Below, in pieces: positions 47,174-57,832 of a stretch of 64,000 nt of DNA (position 1 is its first letter; every line of letters starts with the position of its first letter). A program made the translations under genes and the position numbers. The notes beneath the pieces are model-generated. The model was not told the DNA's origin and did no database searches. It was given only the letters and a program-made list of their open reading frames with translations. Source of the DNA: Hymenoscyphus infarciens (taxonomy: Eukaryota > Ascomycota > Leotiomycetes > Helotiales > Helotiaceae); assembly GCA_001414345.1 (NCBI GenBank), contig LLCB01000283.1, positions 1 through 64,000 of the forward strand, in the 5' to 3' direction.

Positions 47174-47942
47174 AGGCGGGAGCTACGTCGGTTAGATTGT
47201 GACTCCTCTCAACCAGCTAGCCGTTGGAAGCATAATCATAAAGGAGACTTGCGCCGGGCAATGCGGGGAGTAGTGTATTAATATTGCTGTACGACATATT
47301 GGCGAGGGTGATAAATCGTTCGACTGTGTATGAGAGTTCGCCAAAACAACTCGAAAATGCCTCTCCACTTTTTAAACAACAAGTACATTGTGAGAGAACA
47401 AAGAATGCGGTATCAAACTAAGGTCATGAAATTTTGTAAAATGATTGTAAACAACCTTGAGTCTCGCAGGTAAAGACATGTCGCAAAGTCACCACAGATA
47501 GTTTTCAGACATCGATATATTTTCCACTAGCAGACTTGTCACTTGGGCGTGGATACTTGTTCTCGATATACATGAAGCAATGTAAATCTGACTTGGAGAT
47601 AAATTTCTCTAGTTGGTAATTCAATCTAGTAACTAGAAACGTATTTGGTTGGGATTTATCTTCTGCTGGATGTGCTAAGTATCGAATGGAATGCCCACAA
47701 CCCAAATATCATCTCGGCGAAAAGGAAACTTGCGTCGAAACCAGTGATCAATCTCTTCGGAACAATGAGAAATAGCATCGAAACATGGCAATGCGTCGCT
47801 GAAGTTCTTATAAGGCCACTCGTAGTCAGTTTGCGAACATTGTTGAACATTCTGGGCTTCACCCTATTGTACTAAGCTTTCTGGCTCCTCGTTAGTATCA
47901 CCCCACCACCAGAAGCCCAGTGATTTCTTCCAATGATGCACC
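47174..47942. other. No gene recognised
   Basis: Overlapping short frames on both strands (for example 47,645–47,875 plus and 47,656–47,862 minus) have no recognisable domain. Probably more decayed sequence between the FMO-like relic and the metallopeptidase pseudogene. Confidence 0.35.
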
Positions 47943-48610
47943 CTATTTGATCATTTGCACAGTAGTGCATCGCCAATGTTCTGTGAACATAGAGACTTTG
48001 ACCGCGTTGAAAATTCCACAGTCGACCGAAAATGGAACCTCCTGCTTAAGTGAGGTTTGCACGCTGAGCAGGGCATCAGCCCATGCTGGTCCGTGGCCAC
48101 TTCTCCCAATGCCCCCCTTCTGAGACGCCACTTCCACATTGCCTCTTACAAATATATCGAAGAAAGCATGCATCATTTCGTGGAGAAGAGTGGAGATGTA
48201 ATGGTTTTCGTTGAATCAAGCCAGAAACCGTGGAGCTTCATGTTTTTTTCCGTCGCCGAAAACAAACTCGCGGATATGTCGCAACAGACTCCCGAAAAAG
48301 TAGATCTCATCTAAGATTTGAGCCGAAGTTTTGGTCCTGGCAAGCAGTCGCGTAATGCCCGCGCCGTATCTCGGGGTGTTATACACATTCAAGGTTAAGA
48401 GAGCGTTGGACATTCCACTCAGACGCTGAGAGAGGCGATAACTGTTTTGTTCCATGAAGGCAGGAGCTATCTGGGACCAACGGTAGCTTTTGGGAATTAG
48501 AAAGTAGCCGGTTTCAAAGTCTAAGAGGATGCTTGAGTGCGGAATTGTGTTACTGTGGATATAAAAAGATTTGGCTGTGTAGCTACCTTTTGGGACTCCC
48601 GGGAAAAGTG
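47943..48610 (-). pseudogene. HEMMH metallopeptidase-like paralogue, broken
   Basis: This is a paralogue of the intact gene at 53,010–54,095, on the same strand. Alignment by eye runs from the N-terminus (IPHSSILLDF, then YRWSQIAPAFMEQN) through LDEIYFFGSLLRHIREF to LLHEMMHAFFDIFVRG and GIGRSGHGPAWADALLSVQ. All this is one frame but for a TGA about 12 codons before HEMMH. Around that stop some 17 residues are missing relative to the paralogue. The putative zinc motif is unmutated, so decay seems recent. It ends before the proline-rich and membrane tail. Confidence 0.72.
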
Positions 48611-49490
48611 AGCTTTGAGATGCAAAATATAAGATATATGGGTCTTGGGAATAAGAGGCGAGTATTTAGTCTTGGGGTTTTGTGAAAAATGGTTGTAATT
48701 CCGAGTTGCTAGGTCCAAAATGTGATTCAAAAGAATACCAAGGAGATTCCATTTATATGTATTGAAGACTTTGTGGCATACGTAAGGATTCATGAAGATA
48801 TTTCTAAAAATAAATTGTCTGACACATTTTGAAGTAGCAGAATAGACTAAAACAAAGATTGGGCGCGGCATTTGACTTGTAAGAAGAACAAGTAACAGAA
48901 GGGACAGGATTCTGTTGAAAACTCTCCAAGGACAAAGGGCCAGCGAGTTGTAGTTTGTTTCAAGCTGAGCTCCACTCAACCATTACAACGTTTAAGGGTG
49001 AAAATGAAAAAGCACAAAAAATAGTTTTAAATGATTTTCAAGCGTCACTGAGGTCTTGGTCTGTCCATTGGAGATCATAAAAAGAGTCCCTGTAGCGGTG
49101 GTGAGTGGAGCCAACCCATATTTGCATCAGACTTATGTGCTTTCTGTCTTAAGTTCTTAAATGAGGTTGCTCCTTTACAAAACCAAATGAAGTGAAAGCG
49201 AATTTCATTTCAAGGAAGGGTAAGAAACCCGGGCTTTGCTATGAGAACACTCGCAGTTTCTTAATATTATATCCTAACCACAAATGTCCGTCTTGCAATG
49301 TCTATTATACCTCACTGTGTACTTGAATAATATTTCTAATACTCAAACTGCGCTGGTGCTGCCGTTATTTCTCCCACTAATTCGGGGACTGTTTTCAAAG
49401 AAAAGCCCGGATTAGAGAGCAATGTATTACATTGTAAGAATTATAAGGAACCACGGCAGACAATTAAGAAATGTAACAAGAAAGAACACA
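48611..49490. other. Intergenic region, no gene seen
   Basis: A minus-strand frame of 152 codons (48,521–48,979) overlaps the upstream side of the metallopeptidase pseudogene in another frame and shows no domain; I regard it as chance. The rest is non-coding up to the outer transposon edge. Confidence 0.4.
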
Positions 49491-49621
49491 GTGAGTTACG
49501 AGTTCAGCTTCCCTTTCAACGATATTTTACAAACCGTGCGTTTTTAGAAACTCTTTCCCTCTTTACTTAATTACAACGTATATTCTTATATCCTTAAAAA
49601 CAGCTAATAAGAGCTCTATTA

Positions 49622-50270
49622 GGGCGTCCCGTATATACCAAAAGTCGGAAACGTTGACTAAATCGTAAATCGTAAATCGTAAATCGCAAATCGTAAATTA
49701 CAAAAGTTAAGAGATATAGCAACAAATCTTAAACTATATTATCCTATTCACTTACTCTCTTACTCTCTTACTCTCTTATCCCATTTTTCTATATATTACA
49801 TATACTAAGAGAGTATAGGAGAGAGTTAGAGAAGAATAAAGGTAAGGTATAGAAGGCAAGAAGGTAAGCAAACATTCTAGGGGAAGGTTTTTCCTAGTAT
49901 AGGTAAGAGGAGTTTAGAGTAAACATTCCCCTTACTCTTCCCCTTTCCCCTCTCTCCTCTTCCCCTCTCCCCTCTTATCTAAAGATAATAAGAAGAAGAG
50001 GATATAAAAGTTAAGTAATAGGGAGTAAGGAGTTTATTAATAGCAAGGTAGCAGTATTACTACTATATACGTAATACTCGTCCTCCCTCTTTATTATCTA
50101 ATTAGTTACTATAGTTAAGACTATCTAGTCTTAAAATAGAGGCGGGGAGGGGAGGGCGAAGAAGAGAGAGAACTTAAAATAAAATAAAAGATAAAAAGTA
50201 ACACTTTATATTTTACGATTTATAATTTACAATTTAGTCGTTTCTGACTTTTAGTATATACAGGATACTA
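49622..50270 (+). mobile_element. MITE copy A, 649 bp
   Basis: The left end is GGGCGTCCCGTATATACC followed by AAAAGTCGG; the right end is its inverse with C-to-T type changes (CTTTTAGTATATACAGGATAC). It is flanked by TA on both sides, as for Tc1/mariner-type elements. Subterminal 7-base repeats (AAATCGT, about five copies) follow the left terminus. There is no coding frame. It shares end sequence and interior with copy B, in the opposite orientation. Confidence 0.8.
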
Positions 50271-50496
50271 TATCTATACCCTTATTCTTACTCTATACAC
50301 TTTTCAAGAAGAAAACAGACACTTTTATATATATCTAAATTTTATAAAGTCTTTGTAGAACTCTTTAAGAGTATAAAACATTTTCTTATAAAAAGAGAGT
50401 TTTTATATAAAAGAGAGGTTTTCTAAGATTTAACTATTATTAAGTTTATTCCTACTAAACTTAGATATAGTAATAAATAGAGAGGAGGTAGAAGTA

Positions 50497-51949
50497 CGGC
50501 ATCCCGTATATACCAAAAGTCGGAAACGACTAAATCGCAAATCGTAAATTATATCGTAAAGTATTACTTTTTATAAGTATAACTATATATTTTTTTAATT
50601 TCAGTTCTCTCTCTCTCTATCACCTCTCCTCTTCTCTAGACTAGACACTATAGATAGTCTTAACTATAGCAACTAATTAGAGGATAGAGAGAGAAGACGA
50701 GTATTATATATATAGTAGTAATATCGCCTTCTTATTATCTATCTCTATTATCTAACTCTTATATCGTATTCTTTCTATCAGTATAGTCAATAGTATTTAT
50801 AATATTATACTACTACGATATATTATTAGAAACCTACTTTAATACGTACTATTTATACTATTTAAATCCTACGATATCTAATAATATTATCCTTTATATT
50901 ATTAGTATTTTAATTAATATTATAATAATATTGTAGTATTACTAAGCCTAAATATTTAAGCTTTTTACTTTAGATTTTAACTCTACTTCTTTTTAGCCTT
51001 ATCTTTTAAAACTATATAGTATAACGTATAGTATAGAAAATATAGTACTAAATAGCTAGAATTATAGATCTATTTAAATAGAGTATTTTAAAAAAAAGAA
51101 TTATATAAATAGCTCTTAAACTAACCTGAGCAACATAAAGTGATAAATATAGCTCGTATAAGATAGATTTCTAGATATATTTCTATTAATACTAAGTACC
51201 TAATTCGATAATAACGTTAGATTAATAGCTAGAATATAATAAACTAGTATATTAAACTCTACTAAGTTTTACCTTTTAATTATAAGTAAATATTAACTAA
51301 ATCAATAAATAAAAATTATTTTAATCTAATAAGTAAGTAATAAAAGAGTATATAGAAAAAGTGTAAATAGTCTTATTTTAAGAAAAAGTAGGTTTTAGTA
51401 CTTACGAGTTATTAAAAGATATACTATATAATATTACGATATTATAATAGTATTATAGCATATTTAGATACATACTACTAGGATATTATAATAATATATT
51501 AATCTAAAATACTATAGTATTTTATCACGATAATACTATCGACTACACTGCTTTCTACTATTTTTAGATAAATAAGAGATAAAGAGAGGAAGAGGGGAAG
51601 AGGGAAGAGGGAAAGAGTAGAGGGAATGTTTACTCTAAACTCCCCTTACCTATGCTAGGAAAAACCTTCCTCTAGAATGTTTGCTACCTCCTACTCTCTC
51701 CTTTGCTTACTCCCTTACCTTACCCTTATTCTTCTCCTACTCTCTCCTATACTCTCTTAGTATATGTAATATATACCTAGGTAGAAGAATAGGATAGAAG
51801 AGTAACAGAGTAAGAGAGTAAGAGAGTAAGAGAATAGTATAATATAATTTAAGATTTACTATATCTATTAACTTTTGTAATTTGCGATTTGCGATTTGCG
51901 ATTTACGATTTAGTCGTCGTTTCCGACTTTTGGTATATACAGGACGCCC
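50497..51949 (-). mobile_element. MITE copy B, about 672 bp, interrupted by a hAT-like element
   Basis: Inverse orientation to copy A. Its right end inverted (GGGCGTCCTGTATATACC, then AAAAGTCGG and the AAATCG repeats) aligns with copy A's left end. It is flanked by TA on both sides. A 773-bp hAT-like insertion plus its 8-bp duplication splits it at 50,778/51,552. Removing these leaves about 672 bp, matching copy A. Confidence 0.8.
50779..51551 (-). mobile_element. Internally deleted 773-bp copy of the 4.5-kb hAT-like transposon
   Basis: Reversed, it starts CAGTGTAGTCGATAGTATT and runs colinear with roughly the first 230 bp of the element at 21,615. It then jumps to the last ~540 bp of that element, ending in the same inverted terminus. 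The flanks are CTTTCTAT and CTTTCTAC, an 8-bp target duplication with a single C/T difference. It is a non-autonomous derivative that could have been mobilised by a full-length relative. Confidence 0.85.
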
Positions 51950-52385
51950 TAAGAAGAGGATAAAGTGGTTCTTTCTAGCTAGATCTTATATCTTAAAGAG
52001 TATTTTAGTTCTCTATTTTCTAAAATAAACAAAGAAAAAACCTAGGAAGAAAAAAGCCCGGTTTATAAAATATCGTTAAAAGGGAAGCTTAACTCGTAAC
52101 TCACAGTAGGCCAAGCTAAGGTAAGAATAGTGCAATTAGAATTTATTTTGAAGATATACTAGAGTCAAAAAGATATATTTCAGTAGGCTATTGACTCAGT
52201 TATTTACCCCAATGGGTCAATTGATAATGTAACCAGAGAGCAACGAAAAAATCCCAAAGCACAAATACAACACATCAAGAACCAGCCCCAGAGCAGTGAA
52301 GGGACGAGGCACAACCTGGAACGCAGCGTAAAAGAGAACCCATTTAATTATCTAAAGAACATATGCGAAGCAGTCACGTAAACTT

Positions 52386-52850
52386 CTAAAGCGAGTATAG
52401 ATAATTTGCGTTGGCCGTCTTTGATTTACATTGAGCCGTTTTTGGTTGGGGGGATTTTGCGGTCGGGTGAGCTTTTGGGGTTGGACGAGAGTTTGTGGTT
52501 GGGGGAGATTTCTTATTTGGGCGGGTTTTAGTTGAAGGCAAGAGAGGTGGTGGTTGTCGACCCCTGGGGTTCATGTATTCAATCTGAGGGTTTTTTACAC
52601 CCCATCTTCGGAGATCAACCTCAGACGCAGACCAATTATCGCTCAGCAGCTCCTTTCGACTGAATAGAAGATGATTGAAGGATGTGGGAAAACCTCACTA
52701 AGAGATCTCTCTACAATTCGCCCACGGTCTGCCATGGCCATGTATTCCATTACCCCCACTGCTCGCTGGAGTTCGGAAGGGTTCTTCATTCATCCAGATG
52801 TTCATCAAGACAATGAAGAGTACTGAGAAGAATTCTGAGTCCAAATGCAT
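52386..52850 (-). pseudogene. HEMMH metallopeptidase-like paralogue, third copy, fragmentary
   Basis: The minus strand contains SSGGNGIHGHGRPWAN (about 52,740), corresponding to SIGGYGRDGHGPPWAD of the intact gene. Farther on NWSASEVDLRRW and a proline-rich segment (RGRQPPPLLPSTKTRP) correspond to its DWTPTRSQEIRW and proline-rich linker. The HExxH region is not preserved and stops occur between the blocks. It lies immediately downstream of the intact gene, suggesting tandem duplication. Confidence 0.55.
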
Positions 52851-53009
52851 AGGGTCGTCAAACGAGACTTTCAGGCTTATAGAAAGAGAGGGAAAACATC
52901 AAACAACGATAATAAACCAGGAAGTGAACCTGACGTGTTGAAATGTTCACATTGGAATTCGATAGGGGGTTTGTAAGACAGCTATGTAAGATACGGAATC
53001 AAAGACTTA

Positions 53010-54095
53010 TCAGAGCATCCCCAGTGTAATGAGGAGGTAAAGCCTGAAGCAAATCAGAAGAAATATTCCAATCAACGTCAAGATGCTAAGTATGGGGGAT
53101 GTCTGGGAGGGACGGTCTTGGTCAGGATTTCGAGGTGGTAGTTGGATGGGAGGTTTTGGGTAAGGAGATCTTGGGGTCGGCGGTTGTGGAATGGGTGGCT
53201 GTGTAATGGGTGGCTGTGGTGTAGGAGGACTTTGTATGGGTTCCTGTCTTGGACTTTCTAGAGCTAGAGCATAACCACAACGTAGAAGATCAGATCCTTT
53301 TGCACTCCATCTGATCTCCTGGCTCCTTGTTGGCGTCCAATCGTATCTCTCCATGCTTTGATTTACTGATTCAAAGAACCTATTCTCGATGTTAAATGGA
53401 AGCACCTGGTTTAAGGAGGCCTGCACCCACGCCATTGAATCTGCCCATGGTGGCCCATGCCCATCCCTTCCGTATCCCCCAATAGAGGGAGATATATAGC
53501 TTAGTGCTCCTTTGGTAAAGACATGAAAGAAACCATGCATCATTTCGTGAAACAATGTTGCAATGAGACTTATTATCCCTTTAGCGTCCGACAAGCTTCG
53601 CCCACGAAAGGGTTCGGCTGGATCAAGGGAAATAGTCCTACTTGTAGGTGACCATCGGCCGTAAGTCCCCGGCATAAGTATGAATTTGATTTCCTTGACA
53701 TATTTCAGAAGGCTTCCAAAGAAATAAGCCTCATCTAGAGCACCTGCCCAAGTTTTCACGAGATCAAAAAGTTCTGTCTCCGTGAGATTTCCTTCTGGAA
53801 TTATGCCTTTCTGTAAGAATGTGAGGGATTTGTTTCCTTCAGGAAGACGCTCAGAAAGTGGGCGATTATTTTGTTCTTCGAAGGCTGGCGCGATCTCAGA
53901 CCATTTGTACGTCTCTTCCCACAGACGCCCTTCGGAAGCATAATCAGCAAGGATCCGTGATCTCGGCATTGTGCTTGTGTTATTCATGGAAGTATGCGGT
54001 GTAAAAAAACTGCACCATTCTCGGAAGTCCGGGAAAGTATTGATATTATACTTTTTGAAATATTGAACAGAGAACGAGTGTATTGTGAAAAACAA
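53010..54095 (-). CDS. HEMMH (SprT-like) metallopeptidase-like protein with proline-rich linker and C-terminal membrane helix
   Basis: A single frame of 361 residues; the start may instead be the internal MNNTSTM or MPRSRIL. The motif LFHEMMHGFFHVF near residue 181 is a gluzincin-type HExxH. A further His in RDGHGPPWAD lies 26 residues on and is kept in two paralogues, making it a candidate third zinc ligand. That fits a SprT-like or related minimal zinc peptidase fold, though family membership is inferred from the motif only. Residues 280–325 are PxxP repeats (TPQPPITQPPIPQPPTP). The end is one hydrophobic helix (LSILTLIGIFLLICFRLYLL) with almost nothing after it, as in tail-anchored proteins. 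No signal peptide is obvious. Two damaged paralogues lie at 47.9–48.6 and 52.4–52.85 kb. Confidence 0.7.
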   Translation of the reverse strand: MFFTIHSFSVQYFKKYNINTFPDFREWCSFFTPHTSMNNTSTMPRSRILADYASEGRLWEETYKWSEIAPAFEEQNNRPLSERLPEGNKSLTFLQKGIIPEGNLTETELFDLVKTWAGALDEAYFFGSLLKYVKEIKFILMPGTYGRWSPTSRTISLDPAEPFRGRSLSDAKGIISLIATLFHEMMHGFFHVFTKGALSYISPSIGGYGRDGHGPPWADSMAWVQASLNQVLPFNIENRFFESVNQSMERYDWTPTRSQEIRWSAKGSDLLRCGYALALESPRQEPIQSPPTPQPPITQPPIPQPPTPRSPYPKPPIQLPPRNPDQDRPSQTSPILSILTLIGIFLLICFRLYLLITLGML

Positions 54096-54730
54096 AGAGT
54101 ATCGGAATGAATCAGGTCAATAAATCTTTTGCAATTGTTCTCAGACTCTGCTGGATCTACTCAAGTAAAGACATGATGCAACTGACAACATGAAACCATA
54201 CGATTTCAAATGTGCCGACTTGGGTTCGAGAACCATTCATGTCAATAAAACTCGAGGAATTGTTCTGGACCCTTGTTGACTATCTCTTGGCGTCGAAAGT
54301 AAACCAACTCGCAACACCGAAACCGCATGATAATCAGACATCCAAGATAGGCCAACATATCTCCGGAAAGAACAGAATGAGACAAATATAGCAACTCCTC
54401 CTCACCACACATCCCTGGTCTCTCAAAGGTGACCATCCCCCTGGGGAATAGCAACCAAGTCCCAATGAAAAACACCAGGACCAAAATTCAAATTTCGCTT
54501 TTCTTCTCTAAAGGATACTTCCTCACTATTTTTCTAAACATACAAACCCCTTCCCACCACCAGTACCAGCCCCCTCATCACAAACCAGTTGCAAAGTATG
54601 TTTTTTGCGCCACACAAAAGACCAGTGGGTATCATACACCTCATCCACCCCTCCTTCTCATACTCCCTCTCCCCCACCAAAAGAAACTACCCAGCCATCT
54701 GAACATAATTTGTCACTCTCATCACCCCAT
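54096..54730. other. Intergenic region, no gene seen
   Basis: Holds the presumed promoter of the metallopeptidase-like gene and the 3' flank of the transcription-factor gene. The minus-strand frame at 54,242–54,484 and the plus-strand Pro/His/Ser-rich frames at 54,429–55,069 are probably chance or shadow frames. Confidence 0.4.
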
Positions 54731-57700
54731 CTACTTCACAATCTCAAACCCATTCAAGATCCTCCCAAAAGTACTACACATCCTCCAACACCCCATTCCG
54801 CTCAACCCCGCCCCCGCCCTCCTCACCCTCTCTATACAAAGCCCCCTATCCCCTTTCCCCAACTTAGCATAAGCCCAACAGATAATACCCCCCGTCAGAA
54901 GACAAACACTAACTTCATACGAACACTCAGCCACATTCCCAAACTCAATCACCCGATGACAAAGTTCCAACATCGCATAAACATGTCCCATAGTACTATC
55001 CGCCATCTCCGAATTAGCCCAATGCTTCAGGTTCTCTTCCGCAAAATTGCCGTCGTGGAGATTATTTGAACGTCCGGCGACGAGATGCATATCCGATAAT
55101 GAGACATCGAGAGCGACGTACGCGAGACGGTGGAGGAGGGTAGCTGCGGTGGAGATGCCTTCACGACCGTAGCACTCCCCGAAAGAGTCCAAGCCGTCAA
55201 TAAGCCACTGTCGTCGTTCCTGGAGACCCTTTCCAATGGGGAGTGCGGAGTTGCCAAAGGAGCCCATGAGACCAGTGGGATTGAGCATACTGGTTGATTG
55301 ACGCCATTCGAAGATGTGGGTGTGGATTGCGTAAATGAGGACCATTTTTCCAAAGTCGCTGCCGGTGTCTACGACGGGCGGAGCAGGCTTGACCCATTTG
55401 TGGAGGAGACATGCGTTGAGGGCGTGGAGGTAGTAGTTTCCTGTTGGTCTATTCGGTTGGCTGATGAGGACTCTCCAGTTTGCTGAGGGGGAGGTCCAGA
55501 GTTCTTCGGCGCAGGGGAAGACGCAGTTTGTTGTTTCGGCTTTGCTGACGTATGGTTGGCAGTTGAAGAGGGCTGACCATTGGCAATCGAACATCCATGG
55601 CGTGTTAGTAAGATCCATAACACTGGAAATCGTATAAGCTACTTACATATATAGACAAGCCAAGTCTCTTCCGCTTCTCGGTCTCAACCCATGCAAACCA
55701 GATAGCATCCAAATCACTTACCCCCGGGCCTTTGAATTTTTCAGCCGGCATTCGAGAGGATGGGCGACAATCAAGAAGTCGTGCTCGCCTCATGGTAGTT
55801 ATGAGCGCCCCACGAGCGCCCTCTGCAAACTCGTAAGACTGCTTGCTGCCACTCCATGTTCCAGCTACACATAACAAAAACGACGTTAAGATGTTATCAG
55901 TGATTCGAAGCTAAACGTGATTTCATTAGCAAAGTCATTATCGGAGTTTGATGATTCGAGAAAGACTTGCAGATTTCGGATCCATCTCAGCGGAACGAGC
56001 AATAGCAAGCCTCAAATGATCATGAAACAATCTCGAAAACCTGCCTCGATCCATTCTAGAGTGACTCGAGCCAAGAAAACACATGGCGAGTAGCAGTAAA
56101 GGCGATACAGTGTAAATATCGAAAGTCGGAAGATGGAGGACTGAGAATCTGGGATGGATGTGCTGTATATACATATGAAGGAAAAACTCTATAACTTCTG
56201 ACGGCGGGAACATAGCATCGTTGATTGGTGGCTTGGATAATGGGGTTCTGAAGTTCGGATTGTCAAGTGCTGCGATGAGGTTATTTCGTAGTGGCTCGTT
56301 GACAGTTTGAATTGACCTAATGATGTTTGGTGATAGTTGGATTGACCTCGCTTCGTCAAAGACGGATTGCCATGAAGTTGGTAATAGGTGGAGTGGGACA
56401 ACACGAGGAGCACGTGGTACGGGATTATTTGGTTTATCTGGCCAGTCGTTTGTATCCTCATCAACTGCATCAGCAGCATCTAGATGGCTCACATCGTCGG
56501 GTCGATAAGAGACTGCCTGATATTGATACGGGTTTTCTGCAAAATCCACGTGATTCGGGTCATGATCGAGGTAGTTCGTTGGTGAAGCTTCCGAGTGGAG
56601 CGAATTCAACGTCCACGAGATATCGGCATCATATGAGCCCATATACGAATTTGAGTTGTCGGCGAATAACATGAAGCCACCCCATAAATCCGGTTTAAAA
56701 TTCTCAACGGGGGTAAAGGAAAATACATCTTGAGGTGCAAGAGCGGCTTCCATGAGATTGTTGAGACCTTGATTGGGAATTTGGTGTATCATTGGTAGCC
56801 GTTCTTCGTGCGGTTGAGGATGATGGTATTGTGGTTGGTAGCCAGATCTGGGTTGCTGTTGGTGGTGTTCAACATATTGACGTTGATAAGCACTGTTTAG
56901 TGATTCGGGAATCCCTCTTTTCTCTTGTTTAATTGGGGTGTCACCGCTGTCGTACGATGCTGTTGACCTTTGCGGTGATGAAAACTCGCTGGAGAACTCG
57001 CTAGCGGTGGTAGAGTCCGTTTGTGTAGCATGAATCCGTCGATGCCTGTTCAAGAGATCACTTCTCGTGAAGGCTTTTCTGCATACCGGGCAATTGAACT
57101 TGCCACCTTCGTCTGTTGGAGGTAGTAAGCATTTGCCAATCAAAGTGTGATAATATATCATGAAAATGAATTGTATGAAGATAGCATAGAGATTTCAGCG
57201 GGATTTGGGGTAAAGGCATTCTTGCTCTCATGACAAGAAGCTACTTAGTCCCAGGCGTAACAGTCCATAATGGGGCCTCATAAATAAACCCTGCTTTGCT
57301 GGGTCCCGCTATGGACTGATTCGCCTGGGACGAAGTAGCTGTGAATACTACTCAGACTGAGAACAGGTGGCACCTCGCCAGCTGGGTATGAAGGAAAATT
57401 GACCTGAGCTCTATTCAACGCCGAGGACACCGAGGTATATATATATATATATATATTGGCTCTTCGTGACACGGAAATTAACATACGGTTGGCTTGATGA
57501 CGAGTCAAATTCTCAATTCTCGTATACGTCTTAGAGCATCTCGTGCAAGCGAAACGTTGGCCAGGGGTAGTATTCTTCCCATCTCTTCTCTTCGTAGCGG
57601 CCGGTGAGTCGGCTGGGCTTGCGGTCTCTTGAGAGACATCCCGATCGCTGTTGATGCCGCCGTTGCCGGTTGTTGCACCGCCGCGCTCCTCGGGCCACTG

Positions 57701-57832
57701 TTCCTGCCGTCCACCAGGCTGCTGCAGATGGGTGTTCTCCATGAGGTTGGTCGTCCACTGTTGACTCCACCACCCACCGGATGGATCTCTGGGATGTGGT
57801 TGTTGTAGTGAGATTAGGGTGAGATCGTCCAC
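54731..57832 (-). CDS. C2H2 zinc-finger and fungal-trans domain transcription factor
   Basis: Four exons: 57832–57487, 57112–55967, 55864–55647 and 55594–54731, giving 857 residues. Two adjacent C2H2 fingers stand at about residues 93–143: FACTRCSKTYTRIENLTRH, whose last His comes from exon 2, and FNCPVCRKAFTRSDLLNRH. A Gln/His/Pro-rich linker follows. The fungal-specific transcription factor domain runs from about residue 320 onward (VIEFFLHMYIQHIHPRFSVL, ARSAEMDPKSATGTW, IWFAWVETEKRKRLGLSIY, MFDCQWSALFNCQPYVSKAE). Intron 1 is 374 bases, long for this locus, with an AT microsatellite and a hairpin. Intron 2 uses a weak GTCTTT donor. Intron 3 has a good GTAAGT donor and CTTACTAAC branch site but ends CATGG, not AG (see findings). 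The protein should be nuclear; its targets are unknown. Confidence 0.82.
57239..57340. repeat. 102-bp imperfect hairpin in intron 1
   Basis: The left arm AGCTACTTAGTCCCAGGCG… (57,239–57,275) pairs with the right arm at 57,305–57,340 (CGCCTGGGACGAAGTAGCT) over about 36 bases with five differences. The loop is about 30 bases. Possibly a tiny MITE or a small-RNA precursor. Confidence 0.7.

Larger units (their letters stand above)
49491..52105. mobile_element. Outer inverted-repeat element carrying nested insertions
   Basis: Both edges carry a 46-base inverted repeat starting GTGAGTTACGAGTT and continuing AGCTTCCCTTT, AACGATATTTTA and AAACCG, with three differences, two of which are C/T changes. 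Subtracting the two nested elements leaves a body of about 510 bp with no coding frame, the size of a MITE. No target duplication is obvious at the edges. It lies between two members of a tandem gene family. Confidence 0.75.

Noticed and set aside
48521..48979. 152-codon minus-strand frame
   Set aside because: Overlaps the metallopeptidase pseudogene's N-terminal region in a different frame; no recognisable domain.
54429..55069. Plus-strand His/Pro/Ser-rich frames
   Set aside because: Antisense to the final exon and 3' flank of the C2H2 regulator; composition explained by that gene.
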